Below, one piece after another: positions 1 through 6,389 of a stretch of DNA of 6,389 nucleotides. The stretch is from NCBI GenBank assembly GCA_041158225.1, contig JBEBBU010000119.1, positions 1 to 6,389 on the forward strand, written 5' to 3'. The translations under genes were made by a program, and so were the position numbers. Each line of letters starts with the position of its first letter. Position 1 is the first letter of the stretch. The notes beneath the pieces are model-generated. The model was not told the origin of the DNA and made no database searches. It worked only from the letters and a program-made list of their open reading frames with translations. The stretch is from JBEBBU01 sp041158225 (GTDB lineage: Bacteria; Pseudomonadota; Gammaproteobacteria; Methylococcales; Methylococcaceae).

Positions 1-839
1 AGCATGAATACGGTGCTGATACCAGCAGGCTTTCGCTAAAATACTGGGATCAGGACGGCGAGTTTCCGGGTGATGATGTCATCATGACCCAAGGGTATCA
101 GCAGATCACCGACAGCCTGTCTCAAGGTCTGGATATCCGGCTGAATACTACAGTCAGCAGCATTGACTGGTCGAAATCCACTATCGTCATCAGGGCAAAT
201 GATGGTACCGTGTATAGCGCTGCCCGGGTCATTGTCACCCTGCCACTAGGTGTGCTCAAGGCAGGTAAAGTAAAGTTCACTCCAAACCTGCCTGCTACGC
301 ATACCGCTGCGATAAGTCGTCTTGGCGTCGGGCTACTCAACAAGCTATACCTTAAATTTCCTTCTATATTCTGGGATAACAGCGTCCAGCTTCTGGGTTA
401 CATGGCCGATACGACGTCTGGTGCGGCCCTGCGTGGTGCGTGGGCGGAATGGTACTGTTTCAACCGTTATACCGGTCAGAATGTGCTGCTTGGCTTCAAT
501 GCAGGCAGTTATGCGGGTACTGTCGAGGCCATGACCGATCAGGCAACTGTCGCTGATGCCATGAAGGTACTGCGCAATATCTATGGAGCCAGGATACCTG
601 ATCCCAGCGGCTACCTGCTGACACGCTGGGGCAAAAATCCCTACAGCCTTGGCGCCTACTCGAATATCGCCCCCGGCGCATCAGGTGCGGATTACGATAC
701 TCTGGCGAAACCCGTCAATAAACGTCTTTATTTTGCCGGCGAACACACACATCCCACCTATCCCTCTACCGTGCATGGTGCCTATCTTTCCGGTACCCGG
801 GCAGCCACAAGTGTCATCGCCGATATGAAGAAAACCTGA
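1..839 (+). CDS. Flavin-containing amine oxidase (polyamine/monoamine oxidase family), C-terminal part
   Basis: The gene enters from the left edge. The first whole codon is at position 3 and the frame is open before the ATG at 84, so that ATG is internal. 278 codons are visible, ending in TGA at 837-839. Family enzymes oxidise amines or polyamines with bound FAD, giving an aldehyde or imine plus H2O2. Seen in sequence: the V-x-x-I strand followed by VIVTLPLGVLK (nt about 228-263), typical of the FAD-domain return; the NKLYLKF motif, whose lysine (codon 342-344) aligns with the active-site Lys of maize polyamine oxidase; and the C-terminal FAD-binding block RLYFAGEHT followed by STVHGAYLSG and RAA (nt about 723-808). 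The N-terminal GxGxxG dinucleotide fold and any signal peptide are outside the window. The substrate cannot be told from this part; LSD1-like or tryptophan 2-monooxygenase-like relatives are alternatives. A lipoprotein gene follows after 30 bp on the same strand. Confidence 0.93.
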   Translation, partial: HEYGADTSRLSLKYWDQDGEFPGDDVIMTQGYQQITDSLSQGLDIRLNTTVSSIDWSKSTIVIRANDGTVYSAARVIVTLPLGVLKAGKVKFTPNLPATHTAAISRLGVGLLNKLYLKFPSIFWDNSVQLLGYMADTTSGAALRGAWAEWYCFNRYTGQNVLLGFNAGSYAGTVEAMTDQATVADAMKVLRNIYGARIPDPSGYLLTRWGKNPYSLGAYSNIAPGASGADYDTLAKPVNKRLYFAGEHTHPTYPSTVHGAYLSGTRAATSVIADMKKT

Positions 840-869
840 ACATTATCTACTACCTATAACGAGGTTATC

Positions 870-1595
870 ATGAAAGCCCAACGCATCCTCCCCATCCTTC
901 TGGCAGCATCGCTGACGGCCTGCGCCGGTGCCAAGGTCAAAAAAGCTGACTATGTGAGTGATACTCACATGAGCAAGCCTGATCAGGTGCTGATCTATAA
1001 TTTTGCAGCCAGCACCAACGATATCAAGCAGAACTCCGGCCCTATTGCCAGCCTGATACGCCATGTGGGCTCTTCCGATGAAAACACGGAAAAACAGGCC
1101 ATGGCCAAAGAAGTTGCCGATGCTCTGGCAGCAGAACTCACCACCAAGCTCAAGAAATGGGGCTTCAATGCCATACGTGTCGACCAGAGCATGCCTACCA
1201 AAACAGGTGACCTGCTGATTTCTGGCACATTTACCAATATTGATGAAGGCAATCAGGCCAGACGCACCATGATAGGCCTCGGTGCCGGCCAGTCTTCCGT
1301 CGATGCCAGAGTACTGGTGCAGACGCCCACGGCGGCAGGCAATCGCGAACTGATGGGTTTCACCGCGCATGCAGACAGTGGAAAAATGCCAGGGGCAGCG
1401 GTCATGGGACCTGCGGGCATTGCCGCAGGTGCAGGGGCAGCGACCACAGCCGGCGTCAATGTTGCCAAAGGCGCCGCCCAGAAATACAGTTCAGAAACAT
1501 CGACTGAAGCCGAACATATGGCCGATGCGATTGTAGAAGAACTGGGCAAGTATTTCGTGAAGCAGGGCTGGATCAGTCAGGACACCATCAAATAA
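870..1595 (+). CDS. DUF4410-type lipoprotein
   Basis: 241 residues. The ATG at 870 is preceded by GAGG (861-864) with a 5-nt gap, a good ribosome binding site that fixes the start. The N-terminus is a lipoprotein signal: K-x-x-R, a hydrophobic run (residues 6-14) and the lipobox LTAC with the lipidated Cys at 18. Residue +2 is Ala, not Asp, so outer-membrane sorting by Lol is expected. The body matches the DUF4410 pattern as I know it: a core strand DQVLIYNFA (38-46), GDLLISGTFTNIDEGN (113-128), RRTMIGLGAGQS (131-142), a Gly/Ala-rich stretch (about 174-201), and a C-terminal helix ending in YFVKQGWI (228-235). The biochemical role of this family is not established; many members are simply periplasm-facing lipoproteins. 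It may be co-transcribed with the amine oxidase 30 bp upstream, and it is followed by a hairpin terminator candidate. Confidence 0.9.
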   Translation: MKAQRILPILLAASLTACAGAKVKKADYVSDTHMSKPDQVLIYNFAASTNDIKQNSGPIASLIRHVGSSDENTEKQAMAKEVADALAAELTTKLKKWGFNAIRVDQSMPTKTGDLLISGTFTNIDEGNQARRTMIGLGAGQSSVDARVLVQTPTAAGNRELMGFTAHADSGKMPGAAVMGPAGIAAGAGAATTAGVNVAKGAAQKYSSETSTEAEHMADAIVEELGKYFVKQGWISQDTIK

Positions 1596-1613
1596 GCAGC
1601 GCCTGGGCAATAA

Positions 1614-1649
1614 CCTTCATAACCCGTCAATGGCGCCGGGTTATGAAGG
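1614..1649. terminator. Hairpin terminator candidate between convergent genes
   Basis: A perfect 13-bp inverted repeat (CCTTCATAACCCG at 1614-1626 against 1637-1649) with a 10-nt loop sits between the lipoprotein stop (1595) and the antiporter stop (1661). No T tract follows on the + strand (GGCGGG). On the - strand the stem is followed by TTATTGCC, a weak U-rich tail. It is best read as a shared terminator or 3'-end stabilising hairpin, stronger for the antiporter transcript. The structure is certain; its efficiency is inferred. Confidence 0.65.
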
Positions 1650-1660
1650 GGCGGGACCGA

Positions 1661-2782
1661 TCAGAGAGGCGAGTTATAAAATCCTATGCCCAGCATCATG
1701 TAAAGCGCAATGAAGATGATGCCCACTTTGGGCTTCATACGCCCCTTTGCGATGATATCGGACACTGTCGTGACCGTCATGATGATGGCCAGAAGCTCAT
1801 AGTTGGAAAACAGTAGGTTCATGCTTTTCCCAAGATACATGCCAAGGAATACCAGCGTTGGCGCCACCATCAAGGCCATCTGCGAACTGGCGCCCAGCAT
1901 GACCGCCAGTGCCAGATCCAACTGGTCGCGCTTGAGTACAAAGCCCACCGCATTCATCATTTCCGCGGCATTACCCAGCAGCGCCATCAGAAAAACCCCC
2001 ATGAAGACCGGCGTGAACCCGAGTTTGCTGGCAAATGGTGTGATGGAATCGGTCATCATTTCGCTCATGAAGGCGAGCGCAATGGTGGCGGAGGCCAGTA
2101 TCACCAGTGCTTTCTGCCGGCTCCAGGAAGCCTCTGGCTCCTCGGTAACCTCATCCATACGCATAATTTCCAGATCATCATCGCTGTCACTGGATGGTTG
2201 GTCAGGAAAAAATGTCGCCACAATCGACATGACATAGATCCCCAGAAGTACCGATGAAATTTCTACGCTGATTTCTTTCTCTGAATCCGTACTGAAATCA
2301 AAAACAGCCGGTATGATCATACCGAACATGGCCAGCCTGAGCAGTCCGATGTGCACCTGCAGGGCATCATTGTCATACCTGAGAAACTGGTTACGGTGTC
2401 TCCGACCGGAAGCCAGAATGGCAAGCCCAAGGCCAAATAGCAGGTTACCCAGAATGGAACCAGTGATGGAAGCCTTGACCATATCGACAAGACCCTGTTT
2501 CAGGGCAAAATAGCCGATAATGATTTCTGGCGCATTACCAAGGGTTGCATTCAGCAGGCCTCCAAGCGTAGGCCCCAGATAATCCGAGAGCACCTCGGTC
2601 GCCTCACCTATCAGTTTGCCCAGCGGGATGATGGATAGCGCTGAAACCAGAAAAACATAGATGGCGTTAACTTCCATGGCATCCATCACCATCCCGGCGG
2701 GAACCAGTGCAAGGAGCCAATTGAGATTGGGCCTAGTCAGCCCCCCCAGAAATACCGGTGCAGAACTGGAATCTTGATGCAT
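1661..2782 (-). CDS. cax: CAX-family Ca2+/H+ antiporter
   Basis: 373 residues, a usual length for bacterial Ca2+/cation:proton exchangers. The ATG at 2782-2780 has GGAG (2792-2789 on the - strand) with a 6-nt gap. The protein is an inner-membrane carrier that exports Ca2+ (possibly also Na+ or K+) in exchange for protons. The two signature alpha-repeats of the CaCA superfamily are present: c-1, GGLLNATLGNAPEIIIG (74-90) followed by KASITGSILGNLL (103-115), with Glu86; and c-2, LLGNAAEMMNAV (268-279) followed by GASSQMALMVAPTLV (297-311), with Glu274. These glutamates are the expected ion-binding residues. About ten or eleven hydrophobic segments can be seen. The two halves are joined by an acidic cytosolic loop (about 194-218, rich in D and E), a standard feature of the family. 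Position 85 is Pro where many members have Thr (GNATE); both are known to me in bacterial homologues. No partner gene in the window suggests a specialised role. It is transcribed divergently from the AsmA-like gene. Confidence 0.93.
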   Translation of the reverse strand: MHQDSSSAPVFLGGLTRPNLNWLLALVPAGMVMDAMEVNAIYVFLVSALSIIPLGKLIGEATEVLSDYLGPTLGGLLNATLGNAPEIIIGYFALKQGLVDMVKASITGSILGNLLFGLGLAILASGRRHRNQFLRYDNDALQVHIGLLRLAMFGMIIPAVFDFSTDSEKEISVEISSVLLGIYVMSIVATFFPDQPSSDSDDDLEIMRMDEVTEEPEASWSRQKALVILASATIALAFMSEMMTDSITPFASKLGFTPVFMGVFLMALLGNAAEMMNAVGFVLKRDQLDLALAVMLGASSQMALMVAPTLVFLGMYLGKSMNLLFSNYELLAIIMTVTTVSDIIAKGRMKPKVGIIFIALYMMLGIGFYNSPL

Positions 2783-2847
2783 TGATTACTCCACAGAATT
2801 GAAGCTGGAACGGATGAATGTCATTGAATAGCCTCCAACTATAAGAC

Positions 2848-2876
2848 TTGCCGGTAAACGCTGATACCATCATACT
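2848..2876 (+). promoter_or_regulatory. Weak sigma-70-like promoter candidate for the AsmA-like gene
   Basis: TTGCCG (2848-2853) and CATACT (2871-2876) are separated by exactly 17 bp, each matching 4 of 6 consensus bases. Transcription would start near 2883, about 48 nt before the ATG at 2931. The -10 box overlaps the hairpin at 2866-2889, so a start here would leave out the hairpin's left arm. The match is modest and could be chance in AT-richer intergenic DNA. I saw no convincing promoter for the divergent antiporter gene in 2783-2930. Confidence 0.3.
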
Positions 2877-2895
2877 TGAGCCTGATGGTTTTTTT
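2866..2895 (+). terminator. Intrinsic-terminator-like hairpin with T7 tract upstream of the AsmA-like gene
   Basis: ACCATCA (2866-2872) is complementary to TGATGGT (2883-2889), leaving a 10-nt loop, and the right arm runs directly into seven Ts (2889-2895). On the + strand this has the shape of a small Rho-independent terminator, though the stem is only 7 bp with three G/C pairs. No + strand gene lies just upstream, so it would either attenuate transcription into the AsmA-like gene or stop stray readthrough against the antiporter promoter region. It is only 35 bp before the ATG at 2931. Confidence 0.4.
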
Positions 2896-2930
2896 CATTA
2901 ATGACATGCCTACATGAAGCATAACAAGCT

Positions 2931-5900
2931 ATGGTCTGGCCCGCCTGCCTGAACAACCGGATCTTATGGCTCATTGCCAGCCTGACTTCACTCGCTGTCA
3001 TAGCTGCCATGCTCGGCCCACTCCCCCTTCCCGCATCTGCCAGGGATCTGCTGGGCCGTGAACTGTCGAACATACTGCACCGGAACCTCACCATGGAGCA
3101 GGTGCATATTGATCCAGGCCGCATGGCTGCAAGCATTGACCATATTGTCATGGCAGAGCCAGAAGGACAGCCCATCCTCCAGATCGACAGACTGGATATC
3201 AACCTCGCCCTTTGGCTTACACTAAGCCAGCGAACTGTCATACTGGACGAACTCACCCTGCATGCACCTTCACTTGAGATCACGGGGATAGGTCAGCCGG
3301 ATTCCAATATAAGCCGCCTGTTCAGCGACCTGCAAACCGACACGCCATCCGGCGATAACACGACCAGCCTGGTGATTCAGTTCCTGCATATTGACCAGGG
3401 TAGCCTCCATGTGAGGGATAGAGGAACAGAGGCCACGCCATTGATCAGCCTGGATCATCTGCAACTGGATCTTGAAGATTTTGCAACAGGTCGTCAGACA
3501 AAAACCCTCTACCGGCTGATCACAGGTATTCAGGGCCAGCAGGGACAGCTTGCATGGCAGGGACAGATAGGCATACAGCCGTTCACATCCAGCGGCACAC
3601 TGGATATTCAGGATCTCGACCTATCATCACTGCTTCCGGTCATCAGCCCCTGGGTTGATCTTGACGCCATGGAAGGAAAACTCAATTTTGCAGGCCATTA
3701 CCAGTATCAGGCAGCCAACGATACAGAGAGTGCATGCTGGTCGCTGACGGATGGAAAGATCCTGCTGGAAAACAGCAGAGTCAAGACTCGTCACATCCCT
3801 ACTCCATTGACTGAAATCGGTAGATTCCAGTTAAATGGCATCACCGTGGATTCAGCCCGGCACCATCTTTCTGTACAGGAAGCTCAGGTAGCAGACGCCC
3901 ATGTGACGATGCGCCGTTCCCTGCAGGGGGCCTGGAACTGGGCCACCATTTTAAAATCCCGCAGCATGGAACACCCGCACACGGCACCAGTGACATCACC
4001 CACACCGGTATGGCAGGCATCGACAGAAAAGCTTCTGGTCAACCGGCTTGCACTGCTGTACGAAGATCAGACTGATAACAGCCGTATCTCTCTGGCATCA
4101 GCCGACATGACAGCATCGCTGGATGCAAGCTTCAGTTCCACAGGTAGTGACATGAATGCCCGTCTGGAACATGCCCGCCTGGATGACATACATCTGGCAT
4201 CTGCCTCACCTGAATCAGCACCGTGGCTGGAACTCAGTCGCACCGAACTGGGGCCAGCCTCACTCAGCCTGAAGAACCGCCGCGCCAGCCTGGAAAAAAT
4301 AGTCATTCAGGGAGGACAGTTACGTAGCGATATGCTGCCTGATGCTCAGGCCGATTCCACACCGATAACCCGCGAAAGCAGCCCAGCTCCCTGGCAGTTC
4401 AGACTCAAGACCCTGCAAATGTCCGATATGGCTGCTCATTATTTTCTGGGTGACAGCAACCATCCCGTTTCCCTCGATTTCACATCGATCGAAGGCAACG
4501 CCAGCATGCTGGGCTGGCCCATGCAAGACCAGACCAGTTTCACACTCAGGAGCAGTCTCAACCAGGAAAGCTCACTGAATATAGATGGGCAGTGGAATCC
4601 CGTTGAGCGCAATGGCAAGGCAACCATCAATGTCGGACAGCTGAAGCTTGCCATGCTGCAGCCACTACTGGATCAGCAGGCTGCCATAAGCATTCAGGAC
4701 GGCCTGGCCTCTGCCATGCTTGAGGTCAGCATGGAGGATCGTACGGGAAAACCCGCACTGGTCATGAGTGGCCATGGCAGAATGGATCAACTGAAACTCA
4801 GCGACACAACAGACAATTCTCCCCTTCTCAGCGCAGAAATACTGCAGGTCAATGACATTGAATGGCAACCGGAAACCAATCGTCTGTTCATCAGGGAGAT
4901 CAGGGCCAGTGAGCCCAAAGCGGTTTTTTCCGTAGACGCGCATGGTGCATCCAATATCAGTAGACTGTGGCGGGAGAAGACCAATAACACTCCCCCGGAT
5001 ACTGGACAGGCAGGCTCAGGCTACCGCTTTGGTCTAGGCCGTATGGTTCTGGACAAGGGCACACTGGATTATAGCGACCTCAGCCTGATTCTTCCCTACA
5101 CAACACGGATAACCGATCTTGGCGGCACGCTGACAGGCATTTCCAACCTGTCAGGAACGCAGGCAAAACTGAATCTCGCAGGACGCGTTCTGCCCTACGG
5201 CGAGGCCAGTATTCAGGGCAGCCTCATGCCTTCAGCCATGCATCAGGAAACAGATCTGAGCATTCATCTGGCCAATGTCGACATGCCCGCCCTGTCACCT
5301 TATTCTGCAACCTTTGCCGGACGCAGGATTGATGCTGGCAAGCTCAATCTTGATGTTCTCTATCAGATTACACGCGGCAACCTGCATTCAGTGAACAACA
5401 TCCACCTGCAGAAGTTCAGGCTTGGTCACCGCGTCAGGGAGGCTGATGCCACATCCCTGCCACTGGATCTTGCCGTAAGCCTGCTGACAGATGCCAGTGG
5501 CGCCATCAGGCTATCGATCCCGGTAGAAGGCAAAGTAGGTGACCCCAGCTTTTCTTATGGCGCTTTTTTCCGGACAGCCCTGTTCAATATGCTGAGTCAG
5601 GTCATTACCACGCCTTTCCATCTCCTTGATACCTTGCTGGCAGGTGAGCATGAACTGGGGAATGGTGAAATCTTTTTTGCTCCGGGCAAAGCCTACCTTG
5701 CGCCACCAGAAAGAGAAAAGCTGGCCAGTATTGCCGAACATCTTGCCCAGAAACCTGATCTGCTGATTCGGATACATGGTGGCGTGGATGCCACGCAGGA
5801 TATCCACGCCCTGCAACTGCAAATGACCGCCAGGGCAATCATGGCAGCATTTGACATGACCATCGCACCTGGAAACGATCCTGATCCAGTCAATACGCAT

Positions 5901-6389
5901 GATGCACGCACCCAGCGTGCACTGGAAACCATGGCTGAACAGGCTGGCATCCTTGATAAAACACTGGCCAGCTATACCCAGGCAAGCGGCCATCCACCTG
6001 ACCGGGTAGGCATCATGGCGGGATGGTTTTCAAAATCCAGCACGACGCCTGATTTTTATGAGGCTCTGCTGGCTGCCATTGCCGGCAAACAGGTGATAAA
6101 GCCTTCAGCACTGGATGATCTTGCCGCGAAACGAGCCTCTTCTATTCAGGAAGCCATGACCCATAACCGCTCCCCTGGACTGGCAAGCCGTATTCAGGTC
6201 TCTGGCAACCAGACAGCGCGCTATGATGAAAATCAGGGTATTGTCCTCTCCCTGGAACTTGATTATAAAGGTCGCGGTAGGGATGGCTGTTGCCAGCCAC
6301 CCCCCGCACAGATCCGTACGAGCGGAATTACCGCATACGGCTCCTGCCAAGAGTTCTGGCCCGAAATCGCTGTTCTGGATGCGGATGCA
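2931..6389 (+). CDS. Large AsmA-like/DUF748 envelope protein, 3' end interrupted by an intron
   Basis: The frame is open from the ATG at 2931 to the window edge (1153 codons) with no stop. An in-frame TAA at 2922-2924 rules out an earlier start, and the next ATG (3009) would destroy the membrane anchor. No good ribosome binding site precedes the ATG. Residues 11-29 form one hydrophobic anchor; the rest should lie in the periplasm. Residues about 44-135 fit the AsmA N-terminal pattern (V-x-I-D-P, then repeated beta-strand units L-x-I-x-x-L, LDELTLHAPSLEI). The C-terminal DUF748 core is clear: FAGRRIDAGKLNLDVLYQI (795-813), LPLDLAVSLLTD then SIPVEGKVGDPSFSYG (843 on), TTPFHLLDTLLAG, IFFAPGKAYL (914-923) and PDLLIRIHGGVD (942-953), the last two resembling an OmpA-like fold. 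AsmA-like proteins are long beta-rich bridges linked to lipid transport and envelope homeostasis; the role of this one is inferred from family only. Gene-derived sequence probably ends at Lys1113 (6269); the final 40 codons come from the antisense intron. Confidence 0.88.
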   Translation, partial: MVWPACLNNRILWLIASLTSLAVIAAMLGPLPLPASARDLLGRELSNILHRNLTMEQVHIDPGRMAASIDHIVMAEPEGQPILQIDRLDINLALWLTLSQRTVILDELTLHAPSLEITGIGQPDSNISRLFSDLQTDTPSGDNTTSLVIQFLHIDQGSLHVRDRGTEATPLISLDHLQLDLEDFATGRQTKTLYRLITGIQGQQGQLAWQGQIGIQPFTSSGTLDIQDLDLSSLLPVISPWVDLDAMEGKLNFAGHYQYQAANDTESACWSLTDGKILLENSRVKTRHIPTPLTEIGRFQLNGITVDSARHHLSVQEAQVADAHVTMRRSLQGAWNWATILKSRSMEHPHTAPVTSPTPVWQASTEKLLVNRLALLYEDQTDNSRISLASADMTASLDASFSSTGSDMNARLEHARLDDIHLASASPESAPWLELSRTELGPASLSLKNRRASLEKIVIQGGQLRSDMLPDAQADSTPITRESSPAPWQFRLKTLQMSDMAAHYFLGDSNHPVSLDFTSIEGNASMLGWPMQDQTSFTLRSSLNQESSLNIDGQWNPVERNGKATINVGQLKLAMLQPLLDQQAAISIQDGLASAMLEVSMEDRTGKPALVMSGHGRMDQLKLSDTTDNSPLLSAEILQVNDIEWQPETNRLFIREIRASEPKAVFSVDAHGASNISRLWREKTNNTPPDTGQAGSGYRFGLGRMVLDKGTLDYSDLSLILPYTTRITDLGGTLTGISNLSGTQAKLNLAGRVLPYGEASIQGSLMPSAMHQETDLSIHLANVDMPALSPYSATFAGRRIDAGKLNLDVLYQITRGNLHSVNNIHLQKFRLGHRVREADATSLPLDLAVSLLTDASGAIRLSIPVEGKVGDPSFSYGAFFRTALFNMLSQVITTPFHLLDTLLAGEHELGNGEIFFAPGKAYLAPPEREKLASIAEHLAQKPDLLIRIHGGVDATQDIHALQLQMTARAIMAAFDMTIAPGNDPDPVNTHDARTQRALETMAEQAGILDKTLASYTQASGHPPDRVGIMAGWFSKSSTTPDFYEALLAAIAGKQVIKPSALDDLAAKRASSIQEAMTHNRSPGLASRIQVSGNQTARYDENQGIVLSLELDYKGRGRDGCCQPPPAQIRTSGITAYGSCQEFWPEIAVLDADA
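6271..6307 (-). ncRNA. Group II intron domain VI with branch-point adenosine and 3' splice end
   Basis: Read on the - strand, after a 3-nt linker (UGU, 6310-6308) from domain V: basal stem GCGG (6307-6304) with CCGC (6277-6274); distal 10-bp stem GGGGUGGCUG (6303-6294) with CAGCCAUCCC (6289-6280); GCAA tetraloop (6293-6290). Unpaired UA at 6279-6278 puts a bulged A eight nucleotides from the proposed last base (6271), the normal branch-point spacing. One stem pair is G-U on this strand but would be A-C on the other, which supports function on the - strand. Confidence 0.82.
6311..6343 (-). ncRNA. Group II intron domain V (catalytic hairpin)
   Basis: 33 nt on the - strand, 5'-GAGCCGUA at 6343-6336 and UACGGAUC-3' at 6318-6311 as the lower stem. 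The catalytic triad AGC is at 6342-6340. The two-nucleotide bulge CG (6320-6319) sits in its canonical place, and an upper stem GCGG/CCGC carries a UAAUU loop. Deviations from the usual 34-nt form: G-A mismatch where G-U is normal, U-U at the first pair above the bulge, and a five-base loop instead of a GNRA tetraloop. Confidence 0.82.

Larger units (their letters stand above)
6271..6389 (-). mobile_element. Group II intron, 3' end (domains V and VI), antisense to the AsmA-like gene
   Basis: Read on the - strand, the last 119 bases end in a consecutive group II domain V and domain VI, followed by a 3' boundary ...CUACCGCGAC at 6271. The intron body, any reverse transcriptase/maturase gene and the 5' exon lie beyond the right edge. 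The 45 bases before domain V on the - strand are open in all three frames. One of these frames ends at a TAA inside domain V (6330-6328); it could be the tail of an intron-encoded protein, but the frame cannot be chosen from so little. Group II introns are retroelements that self-splice and reinsert by reverse transcription. Being antisense, this copy cannot be removed from the AsmA-like mRNA. I recognise the domain V/VI sequence pattern from memory of bacterial introns; the class is not assigned. Confidence 0.85.

Noticed and set aside
84..839. ATG at 84 as the true start of the amine oxidase
   Set aside because: The frame is open upstream to the window edge, the upstream residues fit the family, and a 251-residue product would lack the FAD dinucleotide-binding domain.
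854..859. TATAAC resembling a -10 box before the lipoprotein gene
   Set aside because: It lies directly beside the ribosome binding site, leaving no room for a normal leader, and no -35 box is visible at 17 bp.
843..1370. A 175-codon - strand open frame opposite the lipoprotein gene
   Set aside because: The + strand frame has a lipobox, a ribosome binding site and DUF4410 motifs; the - strand frame shows no family pattern.
1803..2237. A 144-codon + strand open frame opposite the antiporter gene
   Set aside because: It is antisense to conserved CAX motifs, and its serine-rich translation is typical of a shadow frame.
2895..2904. TCATTAATGA 10-bp palindrome as a possible operator
   Set aside because: It is short, AT-rich and partly made of the T tract; there is no second copy or regulator gene nearby.
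2870..5993. Numerous - strand open frames of 60-160 codons within 2870-5993
   Set aside because: All lie opposite the continuous DUF748/AsmA-like frame, which has clear family motifs; none has a recognisable domain or ribosome binding site.
6105..6350. An 81-codon - strand open frame (TTG start) across the intron end and AsmA-like gene
   Set aside because: It reads through domains V and VI of the intron and then antisense to a well-supported coding region; its sequence is explained by those features.
6328..6389. Possible C-terminal tail of an intron-encoded reverse transcriptase on the - strand ending at TAA inside domain V
   Set aside because: Only about 19 codons are visible and all three - strand frames are open here, so the frame cannot be supported; it is noted inside the intron entry only.

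Overview
The window reads as ordinary proteobacterial chromosome (Gram-negative, most likely beta- or gammaproteobacterial, G+C near one half by eye) cut at its right edge by a mobile intron. The Gram-negative call rests on a lipoprotein with an outer-membrane-type sorting residue and on a large AsmA/DUF748-type envelope protein. Genus cannot be read from this sequence alone.

Layout, left to right. (1) Positions 1-839, + strand: C-terminal 278 codons of a flavin-dependent amine oxidase (polyamine/monoamine oxidase fold); its N-terminal Rossmann motif lies outside the window. (2) 870-1595, + strand, 30 bp downstream: a DUF4410-type lipoprotein. (3) 1614-1649: a perfect 13-bp inverted repeat between convergent genes, probably a shared terminator. 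(4) 1661-2782, - strand: a complete CAX-family Ca2+/H+ antiporter. (5) 2783-2930: a 148-bp divergent intergenic region with a weak promoter candidate and a terminator-like hairpin plus T7 tract just ahead of the next gene. (6) 2931 to the window end, + strand: a very large DUF748/AsmA-like protein. Its reading frame has no stop in the window. (7) 6271-6389, - strand: the 3' end of a group II intron (domains V and VI), inserted antisense at the extreme 3' end of the AsmA-like gene.

The genes do not form one obvious pathway. The amine oxidase and lipoprotein may be co-transcribed. The antiporter and the AsmA-like gene are divergent neighbours. The main non-routine signal is the intron. Domain VI folds into a 4-bp basal stem, a bulged A eight nucleotides from the proposed 3' end, and a 10-bp distal stem with a GCAA loop; one pair (G-U) works only on the - strand. 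Domain V has the AGC triad and the CG bulge, but with an unusual loop and two mismatches. Because the intron is antisense to the AsmA-like gene it cannot be spliced from that gene's mRNA, so the gene now reads into at least 40 intron-derived codons. I found no evidence of a new multi-gene system in this window.
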